Origin: CAWAWP01 sp963841205
GTDB lineage: Bacteria; Chloroflexota; Ktedonobacteria; Ktedonobacterales; JADMIN01
DNA: 64,000 bases
Assembly (NCBI GenBank): GCA_963841205.1
Contig: CAWJCH010000015.1
Location: 62,001-126,000, forward strand
Direction of reading: 5' to 3'
Notes under the pieces: model-generated
Told to the model about the DNA's origin: nothing
What the model saw: the letters and a program-made list of their open reading frames with translations, nothing else
Databases searched by the model: none
In this document: in pieces, positions 46,154-54,900 of the stretch
How the letters are laid out: every line of letters starts with the position of its first letter
Position numbering within the stretch: position 1 is the stretch's first letter
Translations under genes and position numbers: made by a program

Positions 46154-47017
46154 TTAGCTCGCCGGCGGGGTGTACTGCGGGCTGCCCGTCGCCGGGAGGA
46201 AGCCGTATTTCGCCATCACCGTCTGGCCGGTGGACGAGAGGACATAGGCGACGAACTGCTGCGCGACGGTAAGGTTGGGGCTGGCCGAGATCGGCGCGAT
46301 CGGGTAGACGGCGACGGTGTTCAGCGCGTCGGGGATGGCGATGGTGGTGACGCTGGAGGCCACCGTCTGCGCGTCGGTGGTGTAGACGATGCCGGCGTCA
46401 ACCTCACCCTGCGAGACCTTCGTCAACACGGCCGTCACGTCTGTCTCGTACGAGACCACGTTCGCGAGCACCTTGCTCTTGTAGCTCGCGCCGAAGCTGG
46501 GGTCCGCGCTCGCCTGCGTGAGGAACGTGATGGCATACTGGCCGGCGGGGACGGTGTTGGCCGCCAGATCGACCTTGACGCCAGACTTCGCGAGATCTTG
46601 CAGGGTCTGAATGTTACCGGGGTTGTTCTTCGGGAGGACGACGACCAGCCGGTTATGCGCGAAGACCTGCGGGGTGCTGCTGCTGATCTGGCCCGCCTTG
46701 ACGACGACATTCATCTGCGTGTTGTTGGCGGAGGCGAAGACATCGGCGGGAGCGCCCTGCGTGATCTGCGTGGCGAGGGCATCGGAGCCGGCGAAGCTGA
46801 AGGTGACGGTATCGCTCGGATAGGCGGCGTGAAAGTCGTTGCCGATCTCGGTAAAGGACGACTTGAGCGACGCCGCCGCGAAGACCGTCAGTGTGACGGG
46901 CTGGGGCGTGTTGGTGCTCGTCGCCGCGCTGGATGATCCGCCGCAGGCGGCGAAGATCGTGGCCGACAGTAGCAAGAGTGCGGGGATCAGTCGCTGGGCG
47001 CGCGGTGGGAGATGCAT
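46154..47017 (-). CDS. modA: Molybdate-binding lipoprotein
   Basis: ModA captures molybdate or tungstate outside the cell and passes it to ModB. The 287-residue protein has a signal peptide with lipobox FAAC, Cys25 being lipidated, followed by an SSAATSTNTP spacer. The binding fold shows VFAAASLKSSFTEIG with the oxyanion-binding Ser residues, FSFAGSDALATQI and GAPADVFASANN, and later VDAGIVYTTDAQ. ATG 47017 follows AAGGAG. It lies 44 bp upstream of modB in the same direction. The upstream promoter region is directly joined to the end of TnpB copy D. Confidence 0.92.
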   Translation of the reverse strand: MHLPPRAQRLIPALLLLSATIFAACGGSSSAATSTNTPQPVTLTVFAAASLKSSFTEIGNDFHAAYPSDTVTFSFAGSDALATQITQGAPADVFASANNTQMNVVVKAGQISSSTPQVFAHNRLVVVLPKNNPGNIQTLQDLAKSGVKVDLAANTVPAGQYAITFLTQASADPSFGASYKSKVLANVVSYETDVTAVLTKVSQGEVDAGIVYTTDAQTVASSVTTIAIPDALNTVAVYPIAPISASPNLTVAQQFVAYVLSSTGQTVMAKYGFLPATGSPQYTPPAS

Positions 47018-47069
47018 GGGCTGTACTCCTTTTGGAATCCGGTTGAGGTCTCGTAGCAGGATGATCACC

Positions 47070-48150
47070 TGACACTCCGCTTGAGCTACAGCCCGGCGGG
47101 TTCTCGGTTCGTCGCCCCCGCCAACGCCGGGACTCCCCGAAGGCGCTGCCCGCGCCATTGGATGTTCCTGGCCGCATTCTCGTCGCGGTCCAAGACCAGC
47201 CCGCAGTTGGGACAGAGGTGGGTGCGCACGCGCAAGGATTTGGGCACGCGCGCACCGCAGCCGCTACAATCCTGCGAGGTTGACGCCGGGGGGACCGCTT
47301 CCACTCGCTTACCGGCGCATGCTGCCTTGCAAGCGAGGATGGAGAGGAAGCGGCCCCATCCGGCGTCGTGGATGCTCTTGTTGAGGCCGGCCTTGCGCCT
47401 GGCCCCGTTCGGGAGATAGCCGCCGTTCCCATCCGCCATCGGGGCGGGGCGGCGACTGAGGTTGGCGACCTGGATGGCCTCGTGATAGATGGTGTCGTAC
47501 CGGCGGACCAGCGCCAGCGCCGTCTTGTGGTGGAAGTCGGTGCGCTGCCTACGGACATGCTGATGTTTCTTGGCGCACAGCTTGCACCGCCTTCTTGCGG
47601 CGGTTGCTCCCCTTCGTGCGCCGGGACACCCGCTTCTGCGCCTTCTTGAGCTCGCGCTCGGCGTGCCGATGGTGGCGTGGGTTCTCGACGATCTGCCCGT
47701 CCGCCGTGGTCAGAAACACCTTGAGTCCCACGTCAATGCCGGTCTCGTTCCCGGTGAGCGGCAACGGCTGTGTGGGCACCTCGGCACACGAAAAGCAGAC
47801 GTACCAGCCGTCCGCCTCTCTGGAGATGGTGACCGTCTTGGGAACACCCGCCAAGGGGCGTGACCAGTGGATCTTGATGCGCCCGATCTTCGCGAGCACA
47901 AGATACCCGTTATCGAGGCGAGCGCCGTTGCCGTACTCCTTGTAGGTGAAAGAGTGCCAGCGGTTGCGCCCTTGGAAACGCGGAAAGCCAGGGTTTCTCC
48001 CCGTTCGCGACGCGGCGAAAGAAGGCCTGATAGGCCTTGTCGACGCGGGCGAGCACATCCTGTAACACATGGCGAGTGGAGGGCGGCATATTCTGGAAAC
48101 GCTGCCGGATATCCTTCAGTTCGGCTTCCTGCTGGAAGGCGCGTGACGAG
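47070..48150 (-). pseudogene. Truncated, multiply frameshifted tnpB (copy D)
   Basis: The right end is typical: terminal GTGTCA at 47070, hairpin and AACCGAGAAC. The last 117 residues (47086-47439) include a ribbon CSGCG / CPNCG and LDRDENAARN. The middle (47549-48070) has GIDVGLKVFLTTADG. Frames change near 47440-47550 and again near 47980. The first 60 residues and the left end are missing: at about 48150 the sequence switches abruptly from padR to the tnpB segment QQEAELKDI. Copies D and E share an enlarged loop (PNGARRKAGLNKSI) not seen in B, C or F. Confidence 0.8.
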
Positions 48151-48615
48151 GCGGTCGTAGCACAGGTCGTCCGCGAGCGCGGAGATGCGCGTCTCGAGGT
48201 CGGCGAGCCAGCGCTCGCACTCCATACGCTGGCGTGCGACGAGCTGCGAGACGCTGGCGCCACCCTCGCGCGAAGCGAAGTACAGCTTCGCGAGGAAGGT
48301 GATCCGCAGATCGCGGCCGTGCGCGACAGGTTCGCTGAGCCAGCTCGCGAAGGCACCACGCCCGGCCTCGGTCAGCGCGAGCACTTTGCGCGGCGGGCGG
48401 CTTGCCTGGGGCTGCACGCTGGCGACGACGTGGCCGGCCTCCTCTAGTCGGGCGAGCAGGGCGTAGAGATGCCCCTGTTTGAGGCGCCAGACCAGTCCAA
48501 GGGACTCCGCGTGACGCAGCTGGAGATGGATCTCGTAGGCGTGCATCGGCTCGTGCAGCAGGAAACCGAGCAGCGCAGTCTCCATCTCGGGCGGAGCCTT
48601 GGCGGCAACGGTCAT
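48150..48615 (-). pseudogene. PadR-family regulator truncated by TnpB copy D
   Basis: ATG 48615 follows GAGGGATCT. Residues 8-85 are a PadR winged helix: ETALLGFLLHEPMHAYEI, then WRLKQGHLYALLARLEEAGH and RPPRKVLALTEAGRGAF. The C-terminal dimerisation part begins (LRITFLAKLYFASREGG, MECERWLADLETRI) but at about residue 155 the frame runs into tnpB sequence. The natural C-terminal helix is therefore lost, though the DNA-binding domain is whole and the frame stays open to 47710. An inverted repeat directly upstream looks like its operator. Confidence 0.75.
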
Positions 48616-48634
48616 AGATCCCTCACACGTTGAA

Positions 48635-48651
48635 TACTCATGTCGTGAGTA
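48635..48651. promoter_or_regulatory. Operator-like inverted repeat upstream of padR
   Basis: TACTCA (48635-48640) and TGAGTA (48646-48651) are perfect complements around TGTCG, 20 bp upstream of the padR start. Size and place fit a dimeric PadR binding site used for autorepression. Confidence 0.55.
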
Positions 48652-49232
48652 GGAACCTGCAGATTGTGCCACACCGCCTGCCCGCCGGTCAAGGCATGTC
48701 GTGACGCTCGGCGCGATGAGGCTGATGCGACAGCGGGCCGACACAACGACTTGCCCAACACCGATGGCAGAACAGGCGCTTCTTCATCTCCGCCCTTCGG
48801 CGCTCGATCCAGCCCCCGATGAGGTATTGGCGCTGGGTGGCGCACAACGTGAGATGCTCGGGCAGGCAGGGCGTGGGGCCAGCGAGATCGAGCGCTCATC
48901 CAAGACAAGCCCCCGAAACGCTTTTCGCGTAGCTAGTCGTCGGTATCCGTGAGTGGATGTTTGTCGAAGTGTGGTGACCACGGCGTGATAGATCGTCACA
49001 CCTGCGCCATGTCTTGTGGATACTGTCAGTGCGTGTGGCTCACGCGCCGACGTCGGGTACGCCCGCGGACGTTGGCATGCGGCCCCGGTACGGGATGATG
49101 GCCGAGCCATGGCGGGAGTGCGCCTCAATCTCGCTGTCTTGACTCGCCTCGCACACGTGTTAGGTAAGGGTTACGCCCAGCCGCGTTGGTCGACGCGTCC
49201 GCTTGTTAGCGAGCGTGAGGGAGGGGTTTGAT
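48652..49232. other. 580-bp intergenic region, nothing recognised
   Basis: Divergent gap between padR and the CHRD lipoprotein gene. No frame on either strand resembles a family, and no array or clear palindrome besides the padR operator is visible. Because padR and a target often diverge, a second padR-controlled gene may have been lost here. Confidence 0.4.
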
Positions 49233-49748
49233 ATGGGCTTAGGCAAATGGGGCAAGGTACGCCTTTCGTCAGTCATAGTCGTCATGGCGTCGTTACTCGG
49301 CCTCGGTGGTTGTGGTGCCGTACCGCTGCACGCGGTGTCGCCCCTTACCAGGGAAGGAAGCACCCCCGTCGCTGACATGGGCGACACGCTGGTAGCAACA
49401 CTCACGCCGGAAGGCGCCAATACCAGCGGCGGCGGCTCCGCACATCTGGTGCTGAACCCAGAGACTCAGCAGATATGTTCCACGATCCACGTCTCGGGCA
49501 TCGAGCTTCCGGCCACACACACCCACATTCACCGGGGAGCGGCGGGAGTCGCCGGTCCGGTTGTCGTGACGTTGACAGCACCGAACGCCAAGGGGGTGTC
49601 CTCTGGCTGCACCCATGCGTCTCACGATCTCATCGTCGCCATCATGCAGCATCCGCCAGACTACTACGTCAACGTGCACAATGTACCCTATCCCGACGGT
49701 GCCGTGCGCGGACAGCTCTCCGTGTGTGCTGCCCACTCGGGCTGCTAA
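49233..49748 (+). CDS. CHRD-domain lipoprotein
   Basis: The 171-residue protein has a lipoprotein signal ending LGLGGC (Cys27). The rest is a CHRD (chordin-type) beta domain with THTHIHRGAAGVAGPVVVTL and the family end DYYVNVHNVPYPDGAVRGQL. CHRD domains occur in secreted bacterial proteins of unknown role. Cys pairs (ICSTI, GCTHA, VCAAHSGC) may form disulfides. ATG 49233 follows GAGGGAGGGG. The protein should be anchored on the outer face of the membrane. Apparently monocistronic. Confidence 0.85.
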   Translation: MGLGKWGKVRLSSVIVVMASLLGLGGCGAVPLHAVSPLTREGSTPVADMGDTLVATLTPEGANTSGGGSAHLVLNPETQQICSTIHVSGIELPATHTHIHRGAAGVAGPVVVTLTAPNAKGVSSGCTHASHDLIVAIMQHPPDYYVNVHNVPYPDGAVRGQLSVCAAHSGC

Positions 49749-49918
49749 GAGGTCGTGTGGTGGAGTGTTCCTGGCCCGTTATCGGCGCGTGCGGCCGACC
49801 GCATAGCACGCCAGGATGTTGCCCGAGCCCTGCCACGAGCGAACGCTGAGGAGCGTGAGCGTCACCCCGGGCTGCCCCCCGACAAGGGGGTGCCCTCGGC
49901 CGCGATCATCGGGAAGAT

Positions 49919-51251
49919 GCTGACACACCGCTGGGGCTAAAGCCCGACGGGTTCTCGGTTCAGCGCCCCCGCCAACGCCGGGACTCCCCGAAGGCGCTGC
50001 CCGCGCCCTTGGATGTTCCTGGCCGCGTTCTCGTCGCGGTCCAGGACGAGGCCGCAGGACGGGCAGACAGGGGTGCGCACGCTCAGCGATTTCTGGACGC
50101 GCTGCCCGCAGCCGCTACACTCCTGCGTGGTAGACGCCGGATTGACCGCTTCCACTCGCTTGCCGGCGCATGCTGCCTTGTAGGCGAGGATCGACAGGAA
50201 GTGGCCCCAGCCGGCGTCGTAGATGCTCTTGTTGAGGCCCGCCTTGCGGCCGGCCCCGTTCGGGAGATAGCCCCCGTGCCCATCGGAGATGGGCGCGGGG
50301 CGTCTGCTCAGGTTGGCGGCCTGGATCGCCTCCACGCAGATCACGTCATACCGACGGACAAGCGCCAACGCCGTCTTGTGGTGGAAGTCGGTGCGCTGCC
50401 GGCGGACGTGCTGGTGCTGCTTGGCGCACTGGACCACCGCCTTCTTGCGGCGCTGGCTCCCCGTCTTCCGGCGGGAGACCCGCCGCTGCGCCTTCTGCAG
50501 CTCGTGCGCAGCTGTGCGGTGGTGGCGCGGGTTCTCGACGGCGTCGCCGTCCGCCGTGCTGAGGAACACTTTCAGCCCGACATCGATGCCGGTCTCTTTG
50601 CCGGTGCGCGGCAGCGGCTCGGTGGGCCCCGCGGCACACGAGCAACAGACGTACCACCCATCGGCCTCGCGCGAGACCGTGACGGTCTTGATCCGGCCCT
50701 CCACCGGGCGGGACCGGCGCACCGCGCTACGGCCAATTTTCGACAGGACACGATACCCGTTATCAACTCGAGCGCCGTTGCCATACTGTTTATAGGTGAA
50801 AGAGTGCCAGCGGGTGCGCCCCTGAAAGCGCGGAAGCCAGGCTGCTCGCCAGTCGCCACCCGGCGAAAGAACGCCTGATAGGTCCTGTCGAGCCGGGCCA
50901 GCACGTCTTGCAGGACGTGGCGGTGGAGGGCGGCGTACTCCGGCAAGTCCGCACGGATATCTTTCAGCTCGGCTTCCTGCTGGTAGCGCGTGACCGAGAC
51001 GTGGCAGCGGTGCCAGGCGGTGCTGCGCTGCTCCAGGGCGGCATTGTAGAGCACGCGACACCGCCAGAGCACCGCGCCCAGCGCCCGCTCTTGCGCGGGC
51101 GTCGGGCGCAGCTTCTCTTTGTAGGTCTTGCGTCCCGTTGGCCGCTGCATAGGGTGCTATTCTGCCTGATTGGCACGGAACCGGCAAGGGCCGAGGCCGA
51201 GAGCGCCGTACCACCGCCGTTGCAACAGCGCGTCGGGCCAAAGCCCTCTCA
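49919..51251 (-). mobile_element. IS605-group element, tnpB only (copy E)
   Basis: The right end (49921 upward) has terminal GTGTCA, the stem GTCGGGCTTTAGCCCCAGC and AACCGAGAACCC; the left end near 51230-51250 has GAGAGGGCTTTGGCCC. It is inserted in the DHFR-like gene after the codons for DELHLT. tnpA is absent. Confidence 0.8.
49937..51150 (-). pseudogene. Frameshifted tnpB (copy E)
   Basis: ATG 51150 encodes RPTGRKTYKEKLRPTPAQE through TYQAFFRRVATGEQPGFRAF. Near 50830 a single base is lost in a run where sister copies have CGGGAA and this has CGGAA. The remaining frame to 49937 carries GIDVGLKVFLSTADG, an unusual CVEAIQAANL (Ala at a position that is Asp in EDL of copies B, C, F), a ribbon CSGCG / CPSCG and LDRDENAARN. 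It also has the enlarged PNGAGRKAGLNKSI loop shared with copy D. Confidence 0.82.
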
Positions 51252-51708
51252 TGTCAGGTGCAGCTCATCGACCAGGTCGTGTGCGAGTAGATCGTGCCAG
51301 AGGACGCGGCCTAGCAGCACAAGAACGTCCCTTCCTGGGGCCTGCTTAAGGGCAGCGACCTCCCGGTGGGCGTCAGCCAGCCTCACGATGCGTGTGTTCG
51401 CCCACGGGGCGACCTCGTCGTCGGCGAGTTTGTCCGACACTACGACCTTGTCGACACGGCGGATGAGCTCCGCAAACTCGCGGCGGATCAGAGTAGCGTT
51501 GGGATCGCGCGGGACGCTCGTCCAGTAGTCCCTCATCGCCAGGAAAGTAGCTCGGCCGCCCAGCAGCAGGGTGTCGGCGGCCTTGAGTCGCTCGGTGTTA
51601 TAGTCGTCGAGGTGCTGATCGCCATCGTAGTCGTCGAGGAAATACTCGAAGAGTGACTCGACGGTGCGATCCTTCCCTTCGTAATAGCCGCCCAGCGTGA
51701 CCAGGTTA

Positions 51709-52972
51709 CAGAAAAGACCAGAAAGCCCCCGTCATTTAAGCGGGGGATGAATGGCCACTCCGCCTTGCCGGATTCGTGCCAATCAGGCAGAATAGAGACC
51801 TATGGACGAGCAGACCGTGCGCAAAGCCTTTAAATACAAGCTCACGCCGACGCCTGAACAGGAGCACCAGCTTGAGGATACCTTGTGGCGCTGCCGCATG
51901 CTCTACAACACCGCGCTCGAACAGCGCGTCACCGCGTACCATCGCTGTGGCGTCACCCTCACCGCCTATCAGCAAATGGCCGAGTTGCCCGATCTGAAAG
52001 CGGCGTTCCCCGAATATGCTGCCATCCACAGCCAGGTCTTGCAAGACGTGTTGGCACGGCTCGACAAGACCTATCAGGCGTTCTTTCGCCGCGTGAAGGC
52101 AGGCCAGACGCCGGGCTTCCCCCGCTTCCAGGGCCGCAATCGCTATCACTCGTTCACCTACAAGCAGTATAGCAATGGAGCCATGTTGGACAACGGGTTT
52201 CTCGTCCTCTCCAAAATCGGACGCATCGCTGTGCGCTGGAGCCGTCCGCTAGAGGGAACGCCGAAGACGGTCACGATCTCGCGTGAGGCCGATGGCTGGT
52301 ACATCTGTTTCTCGTGCGCTGGTGTGCCGATTCAGCCGCTTCCGGCGATGGGGCAGGAAACCGGCATTGACCTCGGCTTGGAGTCCTTTGCCACCCTGGC
52401 GGATGGCAGCCAGATTGCCAACCCGCGCATATTCCGCGTGGCGGAGCGCAACCTGACGCGCGCCCAACGCCGGGTGTCGCGCCGCAAAAATGGCAGCAAT
52501 CGCCGCCGCAAAGCGGTGAAGTTGCTGGCAAAAGCCCATCAGACAGTGCGCCGGGCGCGGGCGGACTTTCATCACAAGGTGGCGCTCGCCCTCGTGCGCC
52601 GCTACGACACCATCTATCACGAGGATTTGCAGACGGCCAACCTGCTCAGGAACCAGCATCTCGCCAAGTCCATCGCGGATGCGGGCTGGAGTGCGTTCCT
52701 GAGCATCCTCGCTTTCAAGGCAGTATGCGCCGGGAAGCGAGCTGTAGCCGTGCCGCCTGCCTACACCAGCCAGACGTGCTCTGGCTGCGGCGTGATCGTC
52801 CAGAAAGGCTTGTCCGTTCGGTGGCATACCTGCCCCGACTGCGGAACGAGTCTGCATCGGGACCACAACGCCGCCAAGAACATAGAGCGGGCCGGGCAGG
52901 CCCTTCGGGGAGCCGGGGCGTAGGCTGCGGCGGAGAACCGAGAACCTCCCGAATGTATGCGGGGGAGTGTCA
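51709..52972 (+). mobile_element. IS605-group element, tnpB only (copy F)
   Basis: The left end starts near 51709 with CAGAAAAGACC and the hairpin CCCCCG...CGGGGG (about 51726-51748) followed by GATGAATGG. The right end has AACCGAGAACC, the stem CTCCCG...CGGGGG, and terminal AGTGTCA at 52972. The flanks are GGTTA on the left and ATGACG on the right; joining them restores the reading frame of the DHFR-like gene, so the boundaries are precise to within one base. Confidence 0.85.
51802..52923 (+). CDS. tnpB: TnpB, RNA-guided RuvC nuclease (copy F, intact)
   Basis: The 373-residue protein begins MDEQTVRKAFKYKL. RuvC residues are Asp190 (GIDLGLESFATL), Glu274 (YHEDLQTANL) and Asp354 (LHRDHNAAKN). 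The ribbon is complete: CSGCG and CPDCG. Around the first Asp it has LGLESF where copies B and C have VGLKVF, as in another TnpB clade. The C-terminus is shorter (ALRGAGA then stop) than copy B, yet the right-end RNA scaffold downstream is still conserved. It could be active, with a guide read from the DHFR-like gene. Confidence 0.9.
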   Translation: MDEQTVRKAFKYKLTPTPEQEHQLEDTLWRCRMLYNTALEQRVTAYHRCGVTLTAYQQMAELPDLKAAFPEYAAIHSQVLQDVLARLDKTYQAFFRRVKAGQTPGFPRFQGRNRYHSFTYKQYSNGAMLDNGFLVLSKIGRIAVRWSRPLEGTPKTVTISREADGWYICFSCAGVPIQPLPAMGQETGIDLGLESFATLADGSQIANPRIFRVAERNLTRAQRRVSRRKNGSNRRRKAVKLLAKAHQTVRRARADFHHKVALALVRRYDTIYHEDLQTANLLRNQHLAKSIADAGWSAFLSILAFKAVCAGKRAVAVPPAYTSQTCSGCGVIVQKGLSVRWHTCPDCGTSLHRDHNAAKNIERAGQALRGAGA

Positions 52973-52992
52973 ATGACGATGAGTTTGCGCAC

Positions 52993-53392
52993 GAGATGTC
53001 CTCTCTTTTGTATGACGCGGCCCTCTGCCTCCCCTCCCATCTTCTGCGGGTCCCCGCAAGAACGGAATTGGTATCCCCTTTGGCTACATGCGCCGGGCGC
53101 GGGGGCGCGTGCCTGTGTTTCAAGCTCGAGTGATTTCGCGGCTGCCTGGTGACGAAACGTGCCCCCAAAACGTACAGAAAAGTGCACTACTGCATAATCA
53201 GGTACACCAGTGGTCTCGGGATCACACTAGAGAAATCCCGGATGGAGCGGAACGAGTGAGCATTGGTGACCACCTGTGAGCGGCGTTGAATAGCCTGTGA
53301 TAGACTGTTCGGGTGTGCCAGCGAGAGCACGTCCAGAGGCGTGCGGGGTGCGGGACAGACGCCGCTCCGAAGCAGAGAAGAGGAGAAACGCG
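52993..53392. other. 400-bp intergenic region, nothing recognised
   Basis: Between the start of the interrupted DHFR-like gene (minus) and the FHA gene (plus). It should contain divergent promoters. No consensus hexamer pair, repeat or coding frame stands out. Confidence 0.35.
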
Positions 53393-54814
53393 ATGGCGAC
53401 CTGTTCGCATTGCGGCAAAGAGGCTCGCTTGACCGGGCCATTCTGTCAGTACTGTGGACGTGAGCTCCCAGCGGCCGAAGAGGCGGTTTCCGCGCGGCCG
53501 GAGGCGGTCTACGCCGCGTCGGGCGCTCCGTTGAGTTGGAACAGCTCACAGCCGCAGATGGTCGAGCCTTCGACGAACGGTAGCAACGGCGCGTACGGCG
53601 CGGCGAAGTCCCCCCAGGCGCGGTTGGTGGTGCATCCCAGCCCTACGGCGGAGCCTGGCGCGGTGATCGATGATGGCGAGCGCGAGTTTCTGCTCGACGG
53701 GCGCGACATCGCGATTGGGCGCGCGCCCTCGTGCGACATCGTGCTGGCGGGCGATCAACTCGCCTCGCGGCGACACGCGCTGCTGCGAATGCGCGACGAC
53801 ACGTACACCGTGGTCGACCTGGGCAGCAGCAATGGCACGTATGTGAACGATGAGGAGATCCACGCCGAGACGACGTTGAACGACGGCGATCGGGTGACCG
53901 TCGGTGGCCACGACCTGATCTTCTCCACCGCGCCCGCCAGCGCGGATGCCTCGGTCGCCGGCACCATGCCTGCCCCGCAGCAGCCCGCGACGTTGTTGGA
54001 GACGAGCCCCATCGCGGCCGTCAACGTGCCGTCGGCGGCTCCGGCGACCGACGCGTGGCAGCAGCCGGAAGACACTCCGTTGGCCGAGCCGGATCAGCTC
54101 GCTGATGCGGGCGACGCTGGTGATGCGGGCGACGCTGGTGATGCGCCGGTGGCCCAAGACGATGCGAGCGCGGAGGTACCAGTGGATACGAACGTGAGCG
54201 CCGACTCGGGCGAGGCTCCGGTTGACGCGGCGGAGCCAGAGCCGGAAGAATCCATCAGCAATGCGCCGACCGCCTTCTTCGTCGCGACCTTCGCGGAGTC
54301 GGGCGATGCGCCGGGCGCGACCGCCGATGTCACCCCGTCGGATTCGTCTGTGGCGGACGCCACCGATGCCCAGGCCACCAGCGCGGAGAGCGCCAGCGCT
54401 CTGGCGCCGATCGATCGGGCGAGCGAGACCGATTTGGATGCACTACGCTCGCAGCTCGCCGAGATCAGCACGGCGCTGAGTCGCAAGGCCGACGAGGAGT
54501 ATAAGCTCGCCGGGCGGTTGCGCGCGGCGTTGGTGGAGGTTCGCGATCAGATGGGTGCGCTGGTGCGCGAGCACGGCGGCGGCTCCTACAACTCGACCGG
54601 GGCGACGCAGGACTACAGCGGGTTGGCGAACATCGCGCGGCAGGCCGCCGATCATCCGCGCCATCTCGACTATCTCAGCGGGCTCTCGGACGCGGCCGGG
54701 GAGATCGCCGACGCGCTGGAGACGAAGCAGGCGTCGGCGTCCAGCGGTGGCGATAGCGAGCTGTTGGCAGGAATCGAGGCGCTGCGGGCGCGGCTGGATG
54801 AGACGCTCGGCTAG
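53393..54814 (+). CDS. Zinc-ribbon and FHA-domain protein with acidic low-complexity middle
   Basis: The 473-residue protein starts with a four-Cys ribbon (CSHC and CQYC, Cys4/7/18/21). An FHA domain follows at 97-178 with IAIGRAPSCDI, the phosphothreonine-binding SRRH (125-128) and SSNGTYVN (145-152). FHA domains bind phospho-Thr peptides, usually under Ser/Thr kinases, but none is nearby. Residues 180-370 are Ala/Asp/Glu-rich and include a two-copy 18-bp tandem repeat (54104-54139) coding DAGDAG. The last 110 residues are helical (LRSQLAEISTALSRKADEEY). There is no membrane segment. ATG 53393 follows GAGGAG. Confidence 0.85.
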   Translation: MATCSHCGKEARLTGPFCQYCGRELPAAEEAVSARPEAVYAASGAPLSWNSSQPQMVEPSTNGSNGAYGAAKSPQARLVVHPSPTAEPGAVIDDGEREFLLDGRDIAIGRAPSCDIVLAGDQLASRRHALLRMRDDTYTVVDLGSSNGTYVNDEEIHAETTLNDGDRVTVGGHDLIFSTAPASADASVAGTMPAPQQPATLLETSPIAAVNVPSAAPATDAWQQPEDTPLAEPDQLADAGDAGDAGDAGDAPVAQDDASAEVPVDTNVSADSGEAPVDAAEPEPEESISNAPTAFFVATFAESGDAPGATADVTPSDSSVADATDAQATSAESASALAPIDRASETDLDALRSQLAEISTALSRKADEEYKLAGRLRAALVEVRDQMGALVREHGGGSYNSTGATQDYSGLANIARQAADHPRHLDYLSGLSDAAGEIADALETKQASASSGGDSELLAGIEALRARLDETLG

Positions 54815-54900
54815 CCCACAATGCTTCGCGGCGTGTACAACTTAGGAAGGCATTGGGGGCGTGGGATGCCGCGCCTCCGTTTTTCGTGGTGGGTACACGT

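Larger units (their letters stand above)
49779..52992 (-). pseudogene. Dihydrofolate-reductase-family (RibD C-terminal-type) gene cut by two IS605 elements
   Basis: Three pieces rebuild one gene of about 190 residues. GTG 52992 encodes VRKLIVI and stops at TnpB element F. At 51707 it resumes with NLVTLGGYYEGKDR and continues through DTLLLGGRATF, NATLIRREFAELI, KVVVSDKL and VDELHLT at 51252, where element E begins. Beyond E, FPMIAAEGTPL and, in another frame, VTLTLLSVRSWQGSGNILAC end at TAA 49779-49781. The order matches small RibD_C/DHFR-like reductases. Removing F restores the frame with no scar. The C-terminal piece has an additional frameshift, so the gene would remain broken even without E and F. 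Confidence 0.85.

Noticed and set aside
47710..48744. A genuine 344-residue PadR-TnpB fusion protein
   Set aside because: After about residue 155 only a short stretch is in the tnpB frame, and further on the reading is out of frame with tnpB motifs. It is better seen as a truncated padR running into a decayed element.
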